Counted from the stretch's first letter, positions 1-6,824 are shown. The stretch: 9,679 nucleotides of DNA from Rickettsiales bacterium (GCA_947441895.1 CANEUT010000047.1:1-9679); one strand, 5' to 3'. Made by a program: numbers and translations. The notes: generated by a model from the letters alone, not told the origin.

Positions 1-41
1 AAGAAAAAAGACCGTGCTTGATATGGTACCTATGATCTTTT

Positions 42-128
42 GTCATTGCGAGGAGCGCAGCGACGTGGCAATCCATCTTTTTGTGGATGTGGCCAAGATG
101 GATTGCTTCGCTATGCGCTCGCAATGAC
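42..128. repeat. Palindromic intergenic repeat of the GTCATTGCGAG...CGCAATGAC type
   Basis: The element has inverted arms: GTCATTGCG at 42-50 pairs with CGCAATGAC at 120-128, and CAATCCATCTT at 69-79 pairs with AAGATGGATTG at 95-105. Between these perfect blocks the arms align imperfectly (GAGCGCAGCGA on the left against TCGCTATGCGCTC on the right). The core is about 15 bases. Small palindromes of this CATTGCGAG type are scattered in many bacterial genomes (from memory, not searched). Here the right end runs into murB, and its terminal CGCAATGAC contains the ATG taken as the murB start. Confidence 0.85.
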
Positions 129-1020
129 GAATGTTAAGAGCTTACCCAAGGTGCGTGGCAACTATCGCCTCAACGCGCCGCTTGCGGGCACCAACTGGTT
201 TGGTGTGGGCGGTGCGGCCGAGGTGCTTTTCAAGCCCGAGGATGCGGCAGATCTCGCGCATTTCATTAAACATAAGCCGAGCGATTTGCCACTCACCGTC
301 ATCGGTGTTGGTTCAAATTTAATCGTGCGTGATGGCGGGCTGGATGGCGTGGTGATTCGTCTTGGCCGTGGCTTCACCGATGTGTCGCTGGGTGGTGACT
401 TGGTGAGCGCTGGCGCGGCGCTGCTTGATTTGCATCTTGCTCAATGGTCGGCCACGCAAGGGCGGGCAGGGCTGGAGTTTTTCTCAGGCATTCCGGGCAC
501 CATTGGCGGTGCACTGGCCATGAATGCCGGTGCCTATGCGCGCGAAACGAACGATGTTTTGCTGCGCGCCGAAGCGGTGACGCCAGAGGGCGAGATAGTC
601 ACTCTGTCGCGTGATGACATGAACTATAGCTATCGCCATTATGGTGGCCCCAAGGACCTTATTTTTACGCGGGGCTGGTTTAGCACCACCGCTGATGATG
701 CAGCGGCGATTGAGTCGCGCATCGCGGAAATTCAGCAAAAACGCGCCAGCACCCAACCCATTCGTGAACGCACGGGCGGCAGCACGTTTAAAAACCCCGA
801 AGGCCATAAAGCATGGGAGCTGATTGATGCGGCGGGTTGCCGTGGGCTTACCATCGGCGGCGCGCAGATGAGTGAATTGCACTGCAACTTTATGATTAAC
901 ACCGGCAACGCCACCGCCGCCGACCTTGAGGCGCTGGGCGAAGATGTGCGCGCGCGGGTCCTGAAGCATTCTGGCATCACGTTGGAATGGGAAATCAAGC
1001 GCGTGGGCAAGAAGGATTGA
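124..1020 (+). CDS. murB: UDP-N-acetylenolpyruvoylglucosamine reductase (MurB)
   Basis: Cytoplasmic FAD enzyme that uses NADPH to reduce UDP-GlcNAc-enolpyruvate to UDP-MurNAc, the second committed step of peptidoglycan precursor synthesis. From ATG 124 it has 298 residues, normal for the family. Visible motifs are the FAD-domain start TNWFGVGGAAE (residues 23-33), GVGSNLIVRDGG (61-72), the FSGIPGTIGGA loop (120-130), YSYRHY with the conserved Arg171, GGSTFKNP with the proton-donating Ser220, and the C-terminal LEWEIKRVG with Glu290. Start choice: the frame is open back to TTG 40, but those extra residues would be translated palindromic repeat. ATG 124 gives the usual alphaproteobacterial N-terminus with LPKVRG at residues 7-12. 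It lacks a clear ribosome binding site; GTG 151 with AAGAG ten bases upstream is the alternative. The stop overlaps the next gene's start in TGATG. Confidence 0.96.
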   Translation: MTNVKSLPKVRGNYRLNAPLAGTNWFGVGGAAEVLFKPEDAADLAHFIKHKPSDLPLTVIGVGSNLIVRDGGLDGVVIRLGRGFTDVSLGGDLVSAGAALLDLHLAQWSATQGRAGLEFFSGIPGTIGGALAMNAGAYARETNDVLLRAEAVTPEGEIVTLSRDDMNYSYRHYGGPKDLIFTRGWFSTTADDAAAIESRIAEIQQKRASTQPIRERTGGSTFKNPEGHKAWELIDAAGCRGLTIGGAQMSELHCNFMINTGNATAADLEALGEDVRARVLKHSGITLEWEIKRVGKKD

Positions 1021-1514
1021 TGCGCATGATTGATGCATCACCCATTGTTCTTAGGCCATCTTGGTTAGTACGTTTTTTTGCAAGATTTTTTGTGGTGACC
1101 CCCTCTCTTATTTGGTTTCTCTGGATTGTTAGGCATATCATCACGCAACCTGAAATAATTTTGAGTGCCTCTCTCGAAGATTTCGGGATGGTCTTGTTTC
1201 TACTTTTTATGCTTGCGTCAGGTCTGATTATGGCAACGACACGGGTCATTCTGATGGGAGACATAATAGAAAAGAGAACCATTTTTGGCAGAAAACGACT
1301 TCAACTGTCTGAAATCGACTGCCGCTGTCACTATAATGCTGGTTATGTTGCCATGGTAAATCTGTATGCCAAGAATACACGTAAGCGTATATTCTTCCCA
1401 GATATGCGTGTGCCTGTAGGTGAGTTTAGACCAGATGATTGGGATAAAATTCTTGGGTTTATTGAGTCTGTGCCGGTAAGTGATCACTGTGCAGTGTGGC
1501 GCGGAATAATCTAA
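1020..1514 (+). CDS. Small membrane protein with two TM helices and a PH-like tail, function unknown
   Basis: I do not recognise a named family. The 164-residue product has two hydrophobic helices (about 22-41 and 55-73) joined by a short segment, then a soluble part of about 90 residues rich in alternating beta pattern (RVILMGDIIEKRTIFGR, LQLSEI, VAMVNLYAK, KRIFFPD) ending in a helix, DDWDKILGFIES. This two-helix plus small beta-domain layout resembles bacterial PH-domain (DUF304/YdbT-like) membrane proteins; that is inference by pattern. The start overlaps the murB stop (TGATG, 1018-1022), so it is probably translated by coupling. ATG 1026 is better spaced from the AAGGA at 1012-1016 and may be the true start (162 residues). 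The gene is visibly AT-richer than murB and ddl and is not a standard dcw member, suggesting a later insertion or lineage-specific gene. Low confidence in any function. Confidence 0.75.
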   Translation: MRMIDASPIVLRPSWLVRFFARFFVVTPSLIWFLWIVRHIITQPEIILSASLEDFGMVLFLLFMLASGLIMATTRVILMGDIIEKRTIFGRKRLQLSEIDCRCHYNAGYVAMVNLYAKNTRKRIFFPDMRVPVGEFRPDDWDKILGFIESVPVSDHCAVWRGII

Positions 1515-1559
1515 TGCCGAGCGATAAAATCCCTCTCCCGCCAGAGATAGGGTTAACTA

Positions 1560-1588
1560 TTGCATCGCCCACCCCCATCCGCTACTAT
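1560..1588 (+). promoter_or_regulatory. Candidate sigma70-type promoter for ddl
   Basis: The 141-base gap 1515-1655 contains TTGCAT (1560-1565), a 17-base spacer and TACTAT (1583-1588), a fair match to -35/-10 consensus. It would give a leader of about 60 bases before ddl and would keep ddl-ftsQ-ftsA expressed independently of the inserted gene. Pattern match only; no terminator was clear in the gap. Confidence 0.35.
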
Positions 1589-1655
1589 TATTCCAACAAA
1601 AAAATCCAAAACATCGGCAACAAGTTCACGAATGACGCTCTCAGAGGGATCGCGC

Positions 1656-2555
1656 ATGCATGTTGCTGTGTTAAAAGGTGGCTGGTCGGCCGAACGCGAA
1701 GTGTCGCTGAATAGCGGCGCGGCGGTGGAAGAGGCGCTAAGCGCCCTTGGACATAAGGTGACGGCGATTGATGTTGGCCCCAACGTGGTGGAAGATTTAA
1801 AAAATGCCGCGCCCGACGTGGCATTCAACGCGCTGCATGGCCGCTTCGGTGAAGATGGCTGCATGCAGGGCATTCTGGAACTGCTGAAAATTCCCTATAC
1901 CCATTCGGGCGTGCTGGCTTCGGCCGTGGCGATGGATAAGCCCATGGCCAAAGTGGTGTTTGCGGCGGCGGGCATTCGCTGCGCGCAAGGCAAAGTGGTG
2001 CATAAAGACGAGCTGATGGGCCGTGACCCCATGCCACGCCCTTATGTGGTGAAGCCTGCCAACGAAGGTTCCAGCGTGGGCGTGAAGCTGGTATTCGAGA
2101 ATGATAATTTCTTTTTCACCAAAGAGAATTGGCCGTATGGCGAAACCGTGCTGGTGGAAAAATATATCGCCGGTCGTGAGTTGACAGTGGCGGTGCTGGA
2201 TGATGTGGCGCTGGGTGTGACGGAAATTACCACGCAGTCGGGTTTTTATGACTATGACAATAAATATACCGCCGGCGGCAGCACGCATCTTTGCCCTGCA
2301 CCACTGCCGACAGATAAGTATGACGAGGTGATGGAGCTGGCCGTGCGCGCGCACAAGGCGCTGGGTTGCCGCAGCCTTTCGCGGTCAGATTTTCGCTATG
2401 ACGAGCAGGGTGATGGGCAATTTTATATTCTGGAAACCAACACCCAGCCGGGCATGACGCGGCTTTCGCTTTCGCCAGAACTGGCCGCCTATGCCGGTAT
2501 CTCGTTTAACGAGCTGGTGGCGCGTTTAATTGCTTCTGCACGGTTGGATGGATGA
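1656..2555 (+). CDS. ddl: D-alanine--D-alanine ligase
   Basis: ATP-grasp ligase joining two D-alanines to the dipeptide used by MurF to finish the stem peptide; cytoplasmic. The product has 299 residues, typical of DdlB forms. Motifs: VLKGGWSAEREVSLNSG at the N-terminus with the substrate-binding Glu13, NALHGRFGEDGCMQG (58-72), the ATP-lysine strand VVKPANEGSSVGVKLV (131-146), the omega-loop segment GFYDYDNKY (196-204), SRSDFRYD with metal ligand Asp245, and LETNTQPGMT with Glu260 and Asn262. The frame is open from 1560, but the family begins at MHVAVLKGG, and AGAGGG at 1643-1648 sits about seven bases before ATG 1656. The stop overlaps ftsQ by four bases (ATGA), so the two are translationally coupled. 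All key residues are present. Confidence 0.96.
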   Translation: MHVAVLKGGWSAEREVSLNSGAAVEEALSALGHKVTAIDVGPNVVEDLKNAAPDVAFNALHGRFGEDGCMQGILELLKIPYTHSGVLASAVAMDKPMAKVVFAAAGIRCAQGKVVHKDELMGRDPMPRPYVVKPANEGSSVGVKLVFENDNFFFTKENWPYGETVLVEKYIAGRELTVAVLDDVALGVTEITTQSGFYDYDNKYTAGGSTHLCPAPLPTDKYDEVMELAVRAHKALGCRSLSRSDFRYDEQGDGQFYILETNTQPGMTRLSLSPELAAYAGISFNELVARLIASARLDG

Positions 2556-3436
2556 GTCGTCGCGCACAGGTTAAAGTGAAATCATCGCCGGTGACACGTG
2601 TGCAGGCGGCGGCGGAATTCGGCCGCAAAAAAGCGAAGCAGCGCCGCAGCCTTTGGCGTAAACGCGCCTTGTTGGTAGGGGGAGCCGCAGCGGTTGCCTA
2701 CCTGTGTGTGGGGGGCTGGTGGCTTGCACATACGGGCAAATTGGCGAAGGCTGAACTAGCGGCGAACAATGCTTTTTGGCAGTGGACGGCGGATGTTGGA
2801 TTCAAGCTCGATCAGGTGACGGTGGAAGGCCGCAGCCATGCCGATGCAAAAATGGTAAAAGAGGCGCTCAATATGAAGCAGGGGCAGCCTATTTTGGCCA
2901 TGGATTTGGTAGCCATGAAGCGCAAGCTTGAGCTGATTCCGGAAGTAAAAACGGTTGCCGTAACGCGCAGCCTGCCCAACCAGTTGGTGGTTACGTTAAC
3001 CGAGCGTGTGCCCGCGGCGTTTTGGCAGCATCGTGGGGTGCAGCAATTGGTGGATGCGGAAGGTATGGTGCTTGCGCAGGAAAAATATAAAAACCATCTG
3101 GCGCTGCCGGTAGTGGTGGGTGATGATGCACCCAAACATGTAGCCGAACTGTTGGCGTTGCTTGATAGTGCGCCCAACATTAAGCCCGAAGTGGTGGCCG
3201 CGGTGCGCGTGGGTGATCGTCGCTGGAATTTAAAACTGAAGCGCGACATTGTGGTGATGCTGCCAGAGGAGTCACCCGTAGCGGCGTGGAAGCGGTTTGA
3301 TGTGCTGGTGACGCGTGACGCCTTGCTCAGCAAAGCCATTCGCAGTGTGGATATGCGCATGGAAGACCGCGTGTTTATTATGCCCAGCGAAACCAAACAA
3401 AATTCTATTACCCTAACGAATGCGAGAGAGACGTAA
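2552..3436 (+). CDS. ftsQ: Cell division protein FtsQ
   Basis: Bitopic inner-membrane divisome protein that, with FtsB and FtsL, links early cytoplasmic and late periplasmic division proteins. The 294-residue product has a long basic cytoplasmic N-terminus (residues 1-38, many Arg and Lys), one membrane helix (about 39-59), then a periplasmic POTRA domain (about 85-153, from FKLDQVTVEGR through LPNQLVVTLTERVPAAFW) and the FtsQ beta domain, with QQLVDAEGMVL at 164-174 and VRVGDRRWNLKL at 218-229. The start lies inside the ddl stop (ATGA), and the stop is one base before the chosen ftsA ATG, so it sits in a tightly packed ddl-ftsQ-ftsA unit. Sequence conservation of FtsQ is low in general, so position between ddl and ftsA supports the call. 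Confidence 0.94.
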   Translation: MSRRAQVKVKSSPVTRVQAAAEFGRKKAKQRRSLWRKRALLVGGAAAVAYLCVGGWWLAHTGKLAKAELAANNAFWQWTADVGFKLDQVTVEGRSHADAKMVKEALNMKQGQPILAMDLVAMKRKLELIPEVKTVAVTRSLPNQLVVTLTERVPAAFWQHRGVQQLVDAEGMVLAQEKYKNHLALPVVVGDDAPKHVAELLALLDSAPNIKPEVVAAVRVGDRRWNLKLKRDIVVMLPEESPVAAWKRFDVLVTRDALLSKAIRSVDMRMEDRVFIMPSETKQNSITLTNARET

Positions 3437-3437
3437 G

Positions 3438-4691
3438 ATGCGTGAACGAACCCAAAATCGCCACGGCCATATTGCCGTTTTAGATATTGGAACGATGAAA
3501 ATCGTCTGCCTGATTGCGACCATTGCGGAAGATGGCACTTTTGCGGTGACGGGCGTTGGTCATCAGCTTGCCAAGGGCATTAAATCGGGTGTGATTAATG
3601 ATATTGTGGAGGCGGGCACATCGATCACCGCCGCGGTGCATGCGGCCGAGCAAATGGCGGGCGTGACGGTGGAAGAGATTTATGTGAGCGTGAATGGGGT
3701 GAATTTGAAGTCGCGCCATGTGTCGGTGGAGCTTGATGTGCTGGCCGACGGGGTGAGTGATCAGGACATTGCCGATATTATTCACGAAGGCTGCGCCAGT
3801 TTGCAGGGCGATGATGCTTCCGTGTTGCATTGCTTTCCGGCGCATTACACGCTGGATGGCGCACGCCATTTGCGCGACCCCCGCGGCATGATTGGCAAAA
3901 AGCTGGGCGCCGATTTGCAAATCATTACTGCCCGCGAACAATATTTAAAAAACCTGGTGCAATGCATGGGCCGGGCGCATTTGAATGTGGCGGATTATAT
4001 TTTGGCTGGCCACGCCAGCGCGCTTGCCTCGCTCGAGAAAGATGAGATGGATTTGGGTGTCACCCATATTGATATGGGTGGCGGCGTGACCAGTTTTTCC
4101 GTGTTTGTGGGTGGTCGAAATATTTATTCTGATTCCATTCCCGTGGGTGGCAACCATGTGACGAGTGATATTGCGCAAGGGCTTTCCACCAGCCTGCACC
4201 ACGCCGAACGGCTAAAAACATTGCATGGCAGCGCCATTAATTCGGTGAAAGATTCCGAAGTGATGATTGACGTGCCGCAACTGGGTGAACGCGAAGACGA
4301 AGATGAGCCAACCACCATGCCACGCGCTATGTTGGTGGGGGTTATTCGTCCGCGCATGGAAGAAATTTTTGAGATGATTCGTGATAAGTTGGAAGCCAGT
4401 GGGGCCGATAAAATGGCGGGCCGTCGGTGTGTGATTACGGGTGGCGCCAGCCAAATGCTGGGGGTCAATGAAATGGCGGCGCGCATGTTGGGCAAGCAGG
4501 TGCGCAAAGGTAAACCAGCCCACATTGCGGGCCTGGCGGAAGCGATTTCCGGTCCGGCTTTTTCCACTGTGATTGGCATGTTGCACTATGTGCGTCACCG
4601 CCCGTGGGAGGAAGAGATTCTAAATGCGGCCAGTCAACGCAGGGGATGGTTGCCCGAGCGGATGGTGAATTGGTTCAGGGAGAATTTTTAG
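3438..4691 (+). CDS. ftsA: Cell division protein FtsA
   Basis: Actin-fold ATPase that tethers FtsZ filaments to the inner membrane and recruits later divisome proteins. The 417-residue product shows phosphate-1 motif AVLDIGTMKIVCLIA (13-27), the SHS2/1C insertion region (about 85-165), phosphate-2 motif HIDMGGGVTSFSVF (210-223), adenosine motif ITGGASQMLG (333-342), and a C-terminal amphipathic membrane-targeting helix, GWLPERMVNWFRENF. Two in-frame ATGs compete: 3420 lies inside ftsQ, and 3438 is one base after the ftsQ stop. I chose 3438 because GAGAGAG (3424-3430) sits seven bases upstream. The two starts give a near-repeat, MRERRK then MRERTQ. The gene is coupled to ftsQ but separated from ftsZ by 309 bases, so ftsZ is likely controlled on its own as well. 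Confidence 0.97.
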   Translation: MRERTQNRHGHIAVLDIGTMKIVCLIATIAEDGTFAVTGVGHQLAKGIKSGVINDIVEAGTSITAAVHAAEQMAGVTVEEIYVSVNGVNLKSRHVSVELDVLADGVSDQDIADIIHEGCASLQGDDASVLHCFPAHYTLDGARHLRDPRGMIGKKLGADLQIITAREQYLKNLVQCMGRAHLNVADYILAGHASALASLEKDEMDLGVTHIDMGGGVTSFSVFVGGRNIYSDSIPVGGNHVTSDIAQGLSTSLHHAERLKTLHGSAINSVKDSEVMIDVPQLGEREDEDEPTTMPRAMLVGVIRPRMEEIFEMIRDKLEASGADKMAGRRCVITGGASQMLGVNEMAARMLGKQVRKGKPAHIAGLAEAISGPAFSTVIGMLHYVRHRPWEEEILNAASQRRGWLPERMVNWFRENF

Positions 4692-4706
4692 TTATTGATT
4701 GCGCCC

Positions 4707-4776
4707 GGCTCGGTTTCCTAACCTCGCCATGGCGCGTGCTTCGCAGCTCATGGCTGGCTCGGCCTTCTGGCCTCGC
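4707..4776. repeat. Pair of 21-base direct repeats after ftsA
   Basis: Two 21-base units at 4707-4727 and 4756-4776 share GGCTCGG at the left and CCTCGC at the right around a variable 8-base middle (TTTCCTAA versus CCTTCTGG). Start-to-start distance is 49 bases. The stretch between and around them also carries small dyads, such as GCCATGGC and CAGC...GCTG. The nearby CGCTTCGGCTT at 4791-4801 is identical to 8231-8241 inside the second GTAC-cored palindrome, so the region may be a worn mosaic of the same repeat modules. No coding potential seen. Confidence 0.6.
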
Positions 4777-4876
4777 GATAATCTGTTGTTCGCTTCGGCT
4801 TTGTAGTTTGGAATTTGAGGGAACTTTATTTCTTCCACCGTTTGCAAAACTACTCACAAAAAAATGAACTAAGTGC

Positions 4877-4905
4877 TTTACAAGCAACACACCGCTACCT
4901 ATAGT
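4877..4905 (+). promoter_or_regulatory. Probable ftsZ promoter
   Basis: TTTACA (4877-4882), a 17-base spacer and TATAGT (4900-4905) match sigma70 consensus at ten of twelve positions with ideal spacing. Transcription would start near 4912, giving a leader of about 90 bases before the ftsZ ATG at 5001. It stands in the long ftsA-ftsZ gap, where a dedicated ftsZ promoter is expected in Alphaproteobacteria. No CtrA-like TTAA-N7-TTAA site and no GANTC site was seen in 4692-5000. Confidence 0.6.
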
Positions 4906-4927
4906 GTCCAGCAATAGCGGTCACCGC
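4891..4927. promoter_or_regulatory. ACCGC/GCGGT dyads around the ftsZ -10 box, candidate operator
   Basis: ACCGCTA (4891-4897) and TAGCGGT (4915-4921) are perfect inverted repeats 17 bases apart that bracket the TATAGT box. GCGGT-C-ACCGC (4917-4927) adds an overlapping second dyad, so the ACCGC unit occurs three times in 37 bases. This placement suits a repressor or regulator site over the promoter; the protein is unknown. Confidence 0.4.
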
Positions 4928-4967
4928 AAAAACAGCTCTGGCAAGTGCATTTTATTCTAGCAATTGC

Positions 4968-4986
4968 GTCGGCCCCATGGGCCGAC
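4968..4986 (+). promoter_or_regulatory. GC-rich hairpin in the ftsZ leader
   Basis: GTCGGCCC (4968-4975) and GGGCCGAC (4979-4986) form a perfect 8-base-pair stem with a 3-base loop, ending five bases before GGAGG (4992-4996), the ftsZ ribosome binding site. An ATG at 4977, in frame with ftsZ, lies in the loop and stem and would be hidden when the RNA folds. It could tune ftsZ translation or bind a protein as DNA; either is inference. Confidence 0.5.
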
Positions 4987-5000
4987 TTAACGGAGGCATT

Positions 5001-6701
5001 ATGACCATCAACCTTCACCTTCCATCGCATATCGATACGCTGCGCCCCAAAATTACTGTGGTGGGTGTGGGTGGTGCCGGTGGTAATGCCGTCAACAACA
5101 TGATTGCGGCGAATTTAGAAGGTGTCGATTTTGTGATCGCCAACACCGATGCGCAAGCGCTCGACGCCGCGCAGACCGATCGGGTGATTCAGCTGGGCGT
5201 GAATGTGACGCGTGGCCTTGGCGCTGGTGCAAAACCACAAGTGGGCTTGGCCGCTGCTGAAGAAGCGATGGACGAAATTTCCGATTATATTCATGGCAGC
5301 AACATGGTATTCATCACCGCGGGCATGGGTGGTGGCACCGGCACCGGTGCCGCACCGGTGATTGCGCGTTTGGCCAAAGAACAAGGCATGTTGACGGTGG
5401 GTGTAGTCACCAAGCCCTTCCAGTTTGAAGGGGCGCACCGCATGCGCATTGCTGAATCGGGCATTGCTGAATTGCAGAAATATGTAGATACGCTGATTGT
5501 GGTGCCAAACCAAAATCTCTTCCGCATTGCGAATGAAAAAACCACCTTTGCCGAAGCTTTCCGCTTGGCTGATGAAGTGCTGCATTCGGGCGTGCGCGGC
5601 GTGACCGATTTGATTGTGAAGCCCGGTTTGGTGAACCTCGATTTCGCCGATATTCGTGCGGTGATGAGCGAAATGGGCAAAGCCATGATGGGCACCGGTG
5701 AAGCCACCGGCGACCAGCGTGCGCTGCAAGCTTCGGAAGCGGCGATCAGCAATCCGCTGCTCGATGACGTGTCGCTGAAAGGTGCGCGCGCCGTGCTGGT
5801 GAACATTACTGGCGGCCAGGATATGTCGCTGTTTGAGGTGGATGAAGCCGTGAATCGCATTCGCGACGAAGTCGACCCCGATGCGAATATTATTTTTGGT
5901 TCTACCTTCTCCGATGCGCTGGAAGGCAAAATGCGCGTGTCAGTAGTGGCCACCGGTATCGATAGCGGTGAGCTGCGTGCCAACCAACCACAGGAAAATT
6001 ATTCGCTGGCCGTGCAATCGGCCCGCAAACCTTTCACCGGAGCCACGCAGGCACCACGTAAAGACCAAACCGTTGCGGCAGCGCCCGCCACTTCGCGTGA
6101 GCGTAGCCCGGCTGAAATTGTTCGCCAAGCAGGCACCACCACGGTAGCAGAAGCCGCGCGTCAGGCGTCGGTTGTTCCAGCAGCACGTGCGGCAGCCCGC
6201 CCCTCGCAGACTGCCTCGCAGCCAGTGATTCGCATTGTGGATGAAGCGGTGCGCACCGATGCAGAACAGCAAAAAGCATGGGAGCTGCAAGAGCAAATGG
6301 CCGCCGCCGCTGCCCTTGCCCAAGCCGCGCAGATGGATCAGGCCATGCGCTTGGCGGCGCAAGGCAACCGCGCCACGGCTTCAGAATCAGCGGATGCCGG
6401 ACCATTATTTGTCAGCCCACGTGCCGAAGTTCCCGAGCAGCGCACGCTGTTCACCGCGCAAGCACCCGAGTTTGAAGAAGCGGCTGAGGAAGAAGTGGCC
6501 AGTGGCAAAAGTCTGTTTAACCGCATTGCCAATTCATTCGCCGGTTCAAACCGCACCCCAGCAGCACCCAACCCACGTGCCACGGCTCAAGCCAGCATGG
6601 CGGTTGAGCGTAAAGCCGAGGTGCGCGAAACGGTTCCGGCAACCGGTGAAGAGGAAGAGTTTTACGATATTCCGGCTTTTCTGCGTCGCCAAGCGAACTA
6701 G
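5001..6701 (+). CDS. ftsZ: Cell division protein FtsZ, long-linker alphaproteobacterial form
   Basis: Tubulin-like GTPase that polymerises into the Z-ring at mid-cell. The 566-residue product has the N-terminal KITVVGVGGAGGNAVNNM strand-loop (17-34), NTDAQAL (48-54), the signature GGGTGTG (110-116), PNQNLFRI (169-176), and the T7 synergy loop with NLDFADIR (212-219), the last Asp being catalytic across the filament interface. The GTPase and C-terminal domains end near residue 322. A linker of about 230 residues follows, rich in Ala, Gln, Arg and Glu, with a probable helical stretch near 440-470. The last residues, EEEFYDIPAFLRRQAN, are the conserved tail that binds FtsA and other partners. 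Start: ATG 5001 has GGAGG four bases upstream; in-frame ATG 4977 is in a hairpin and lacks such a site. The TAG stop is formed by the end of the adjoining palindromic repeat. Confidence 0.98.
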   Translation: MTINLHLPSHIDTLRPKITVVGVGGAGGNAVNNMIAANLEGVDFVIANTDAQALDAAQTDRVIQLGVNVTRGLGAGAKPQVGLAAAEEAMDEISDYIHGSNMVFITAGMGGGTGTGAAPVIARLAKEQGMLTVGVVTKPFQFEGAHRMRIAESGIAELQKYVDTLIVVPNQNLFRIANEKTTFAEAFRLADEVLHSGVRGVTDLIVKPGLVNLDFADIRAVMSEMGKAMMGTGEATGDQRALQASEAAISNPLLDDVSLKGARAVLVNITGGQDMSLFEVDEAVNRIRDEVDPDANIIFGSTFSDALEGKMRVSVVATGIDSGELRANQPQENYSLAVQSARKPFTGATQAPRKDQTVAAAPATSRERSPAEIVRQAGTTTVAEAARQASVVPAARAAARPSQTASQPVIRIVDEAVRTDAEQQKAWELQEQMAAAAALAQAAQMDQAMRLAAQGNRATASESADAGPLFVSPRAEVPEQRTLFTAQAPEFEEAAEEEVASGKSLFNRIANSFAGSNRTPAAPNPRATAQASMAVERKAEVRETVPATGEEEEFYDIPAFLRRQAN

Positions 6702-6824
6702 AGCATTTTCATTTCGGTGATTGCCGTCGCTCTTCATCGGTCTCGCCGTGCTCATGTATTACGTATACACTCCGCGCGGCTCGCCTCGAACAGCTTGGCA
6801 CTCCCCAAAAGCAAAACGCTCTAG
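6698..6824. repeat. CTAGAGC-ended palindromic repeat after ftsZ
   Basis: CTAGAGCATTTT (6698-6709) and AAAACGCTCTAG (6813-6824) are terminal inverted repeats matching at 11 of 12 positions. The inside is an imperfect palindrome centred on TGTAT-TACGT-ATACA (about 6755-6770). AGAGCATTTTC starts are known to me from intergenic mosaic repeats of Rhizobiales; kinship is only suggested. The left CTAG provides the ftsZ TAG stop. The right end is followed by GTTTTT (6825-6830), so the folded RNA could also end ftsZ transcription. Confidence 0.7.

Noticed and set aside
1..21. Possible last codons of an upstream gene (murC expected), reading KKKDRA then stop.
   Set aside because: Six codons are too few to tell from chance, and they match no motif I know.
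40..123. Longer MurB starting at TTG 40.
   Set aside because: The extra residues are translation of the palindromic repeat, and the family N-terminus begins after it.
484..1041. Long minus-strand open frame (185 codons) opposite murB.
   Set aside because: Shadow of murB on the other strand; no recognisable domain and strong MurB motifs in the sense frame.
1797..2354. Minus-strand 185-codon frame opposite ddl.
   Set aside because: His/Arg-rich antisense shadow without domain features.
4692..4800. Structured RNA or tRNA in the repeat-rich stretch after ftsA.
   Set aside because: No cloverleaf, T-loop or known riboswitch motif; the short dyads are explained by the repeats.
4604..4867. Small + strand open frame running from the ftsA end into the ftsA-ftsZ gap.
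   Set aside because: It overlaps ftsA in another frame, has no convincing start site, and its second half translates repeat sequence.
5291..5983. Minus-strand open frame of 230 codons opposite ftsZ.
   Set aside because: Low-complexity Ser/Pro/Ala-rich translation typical of antisense to a GC-rich coding region; ftsZ is certain.
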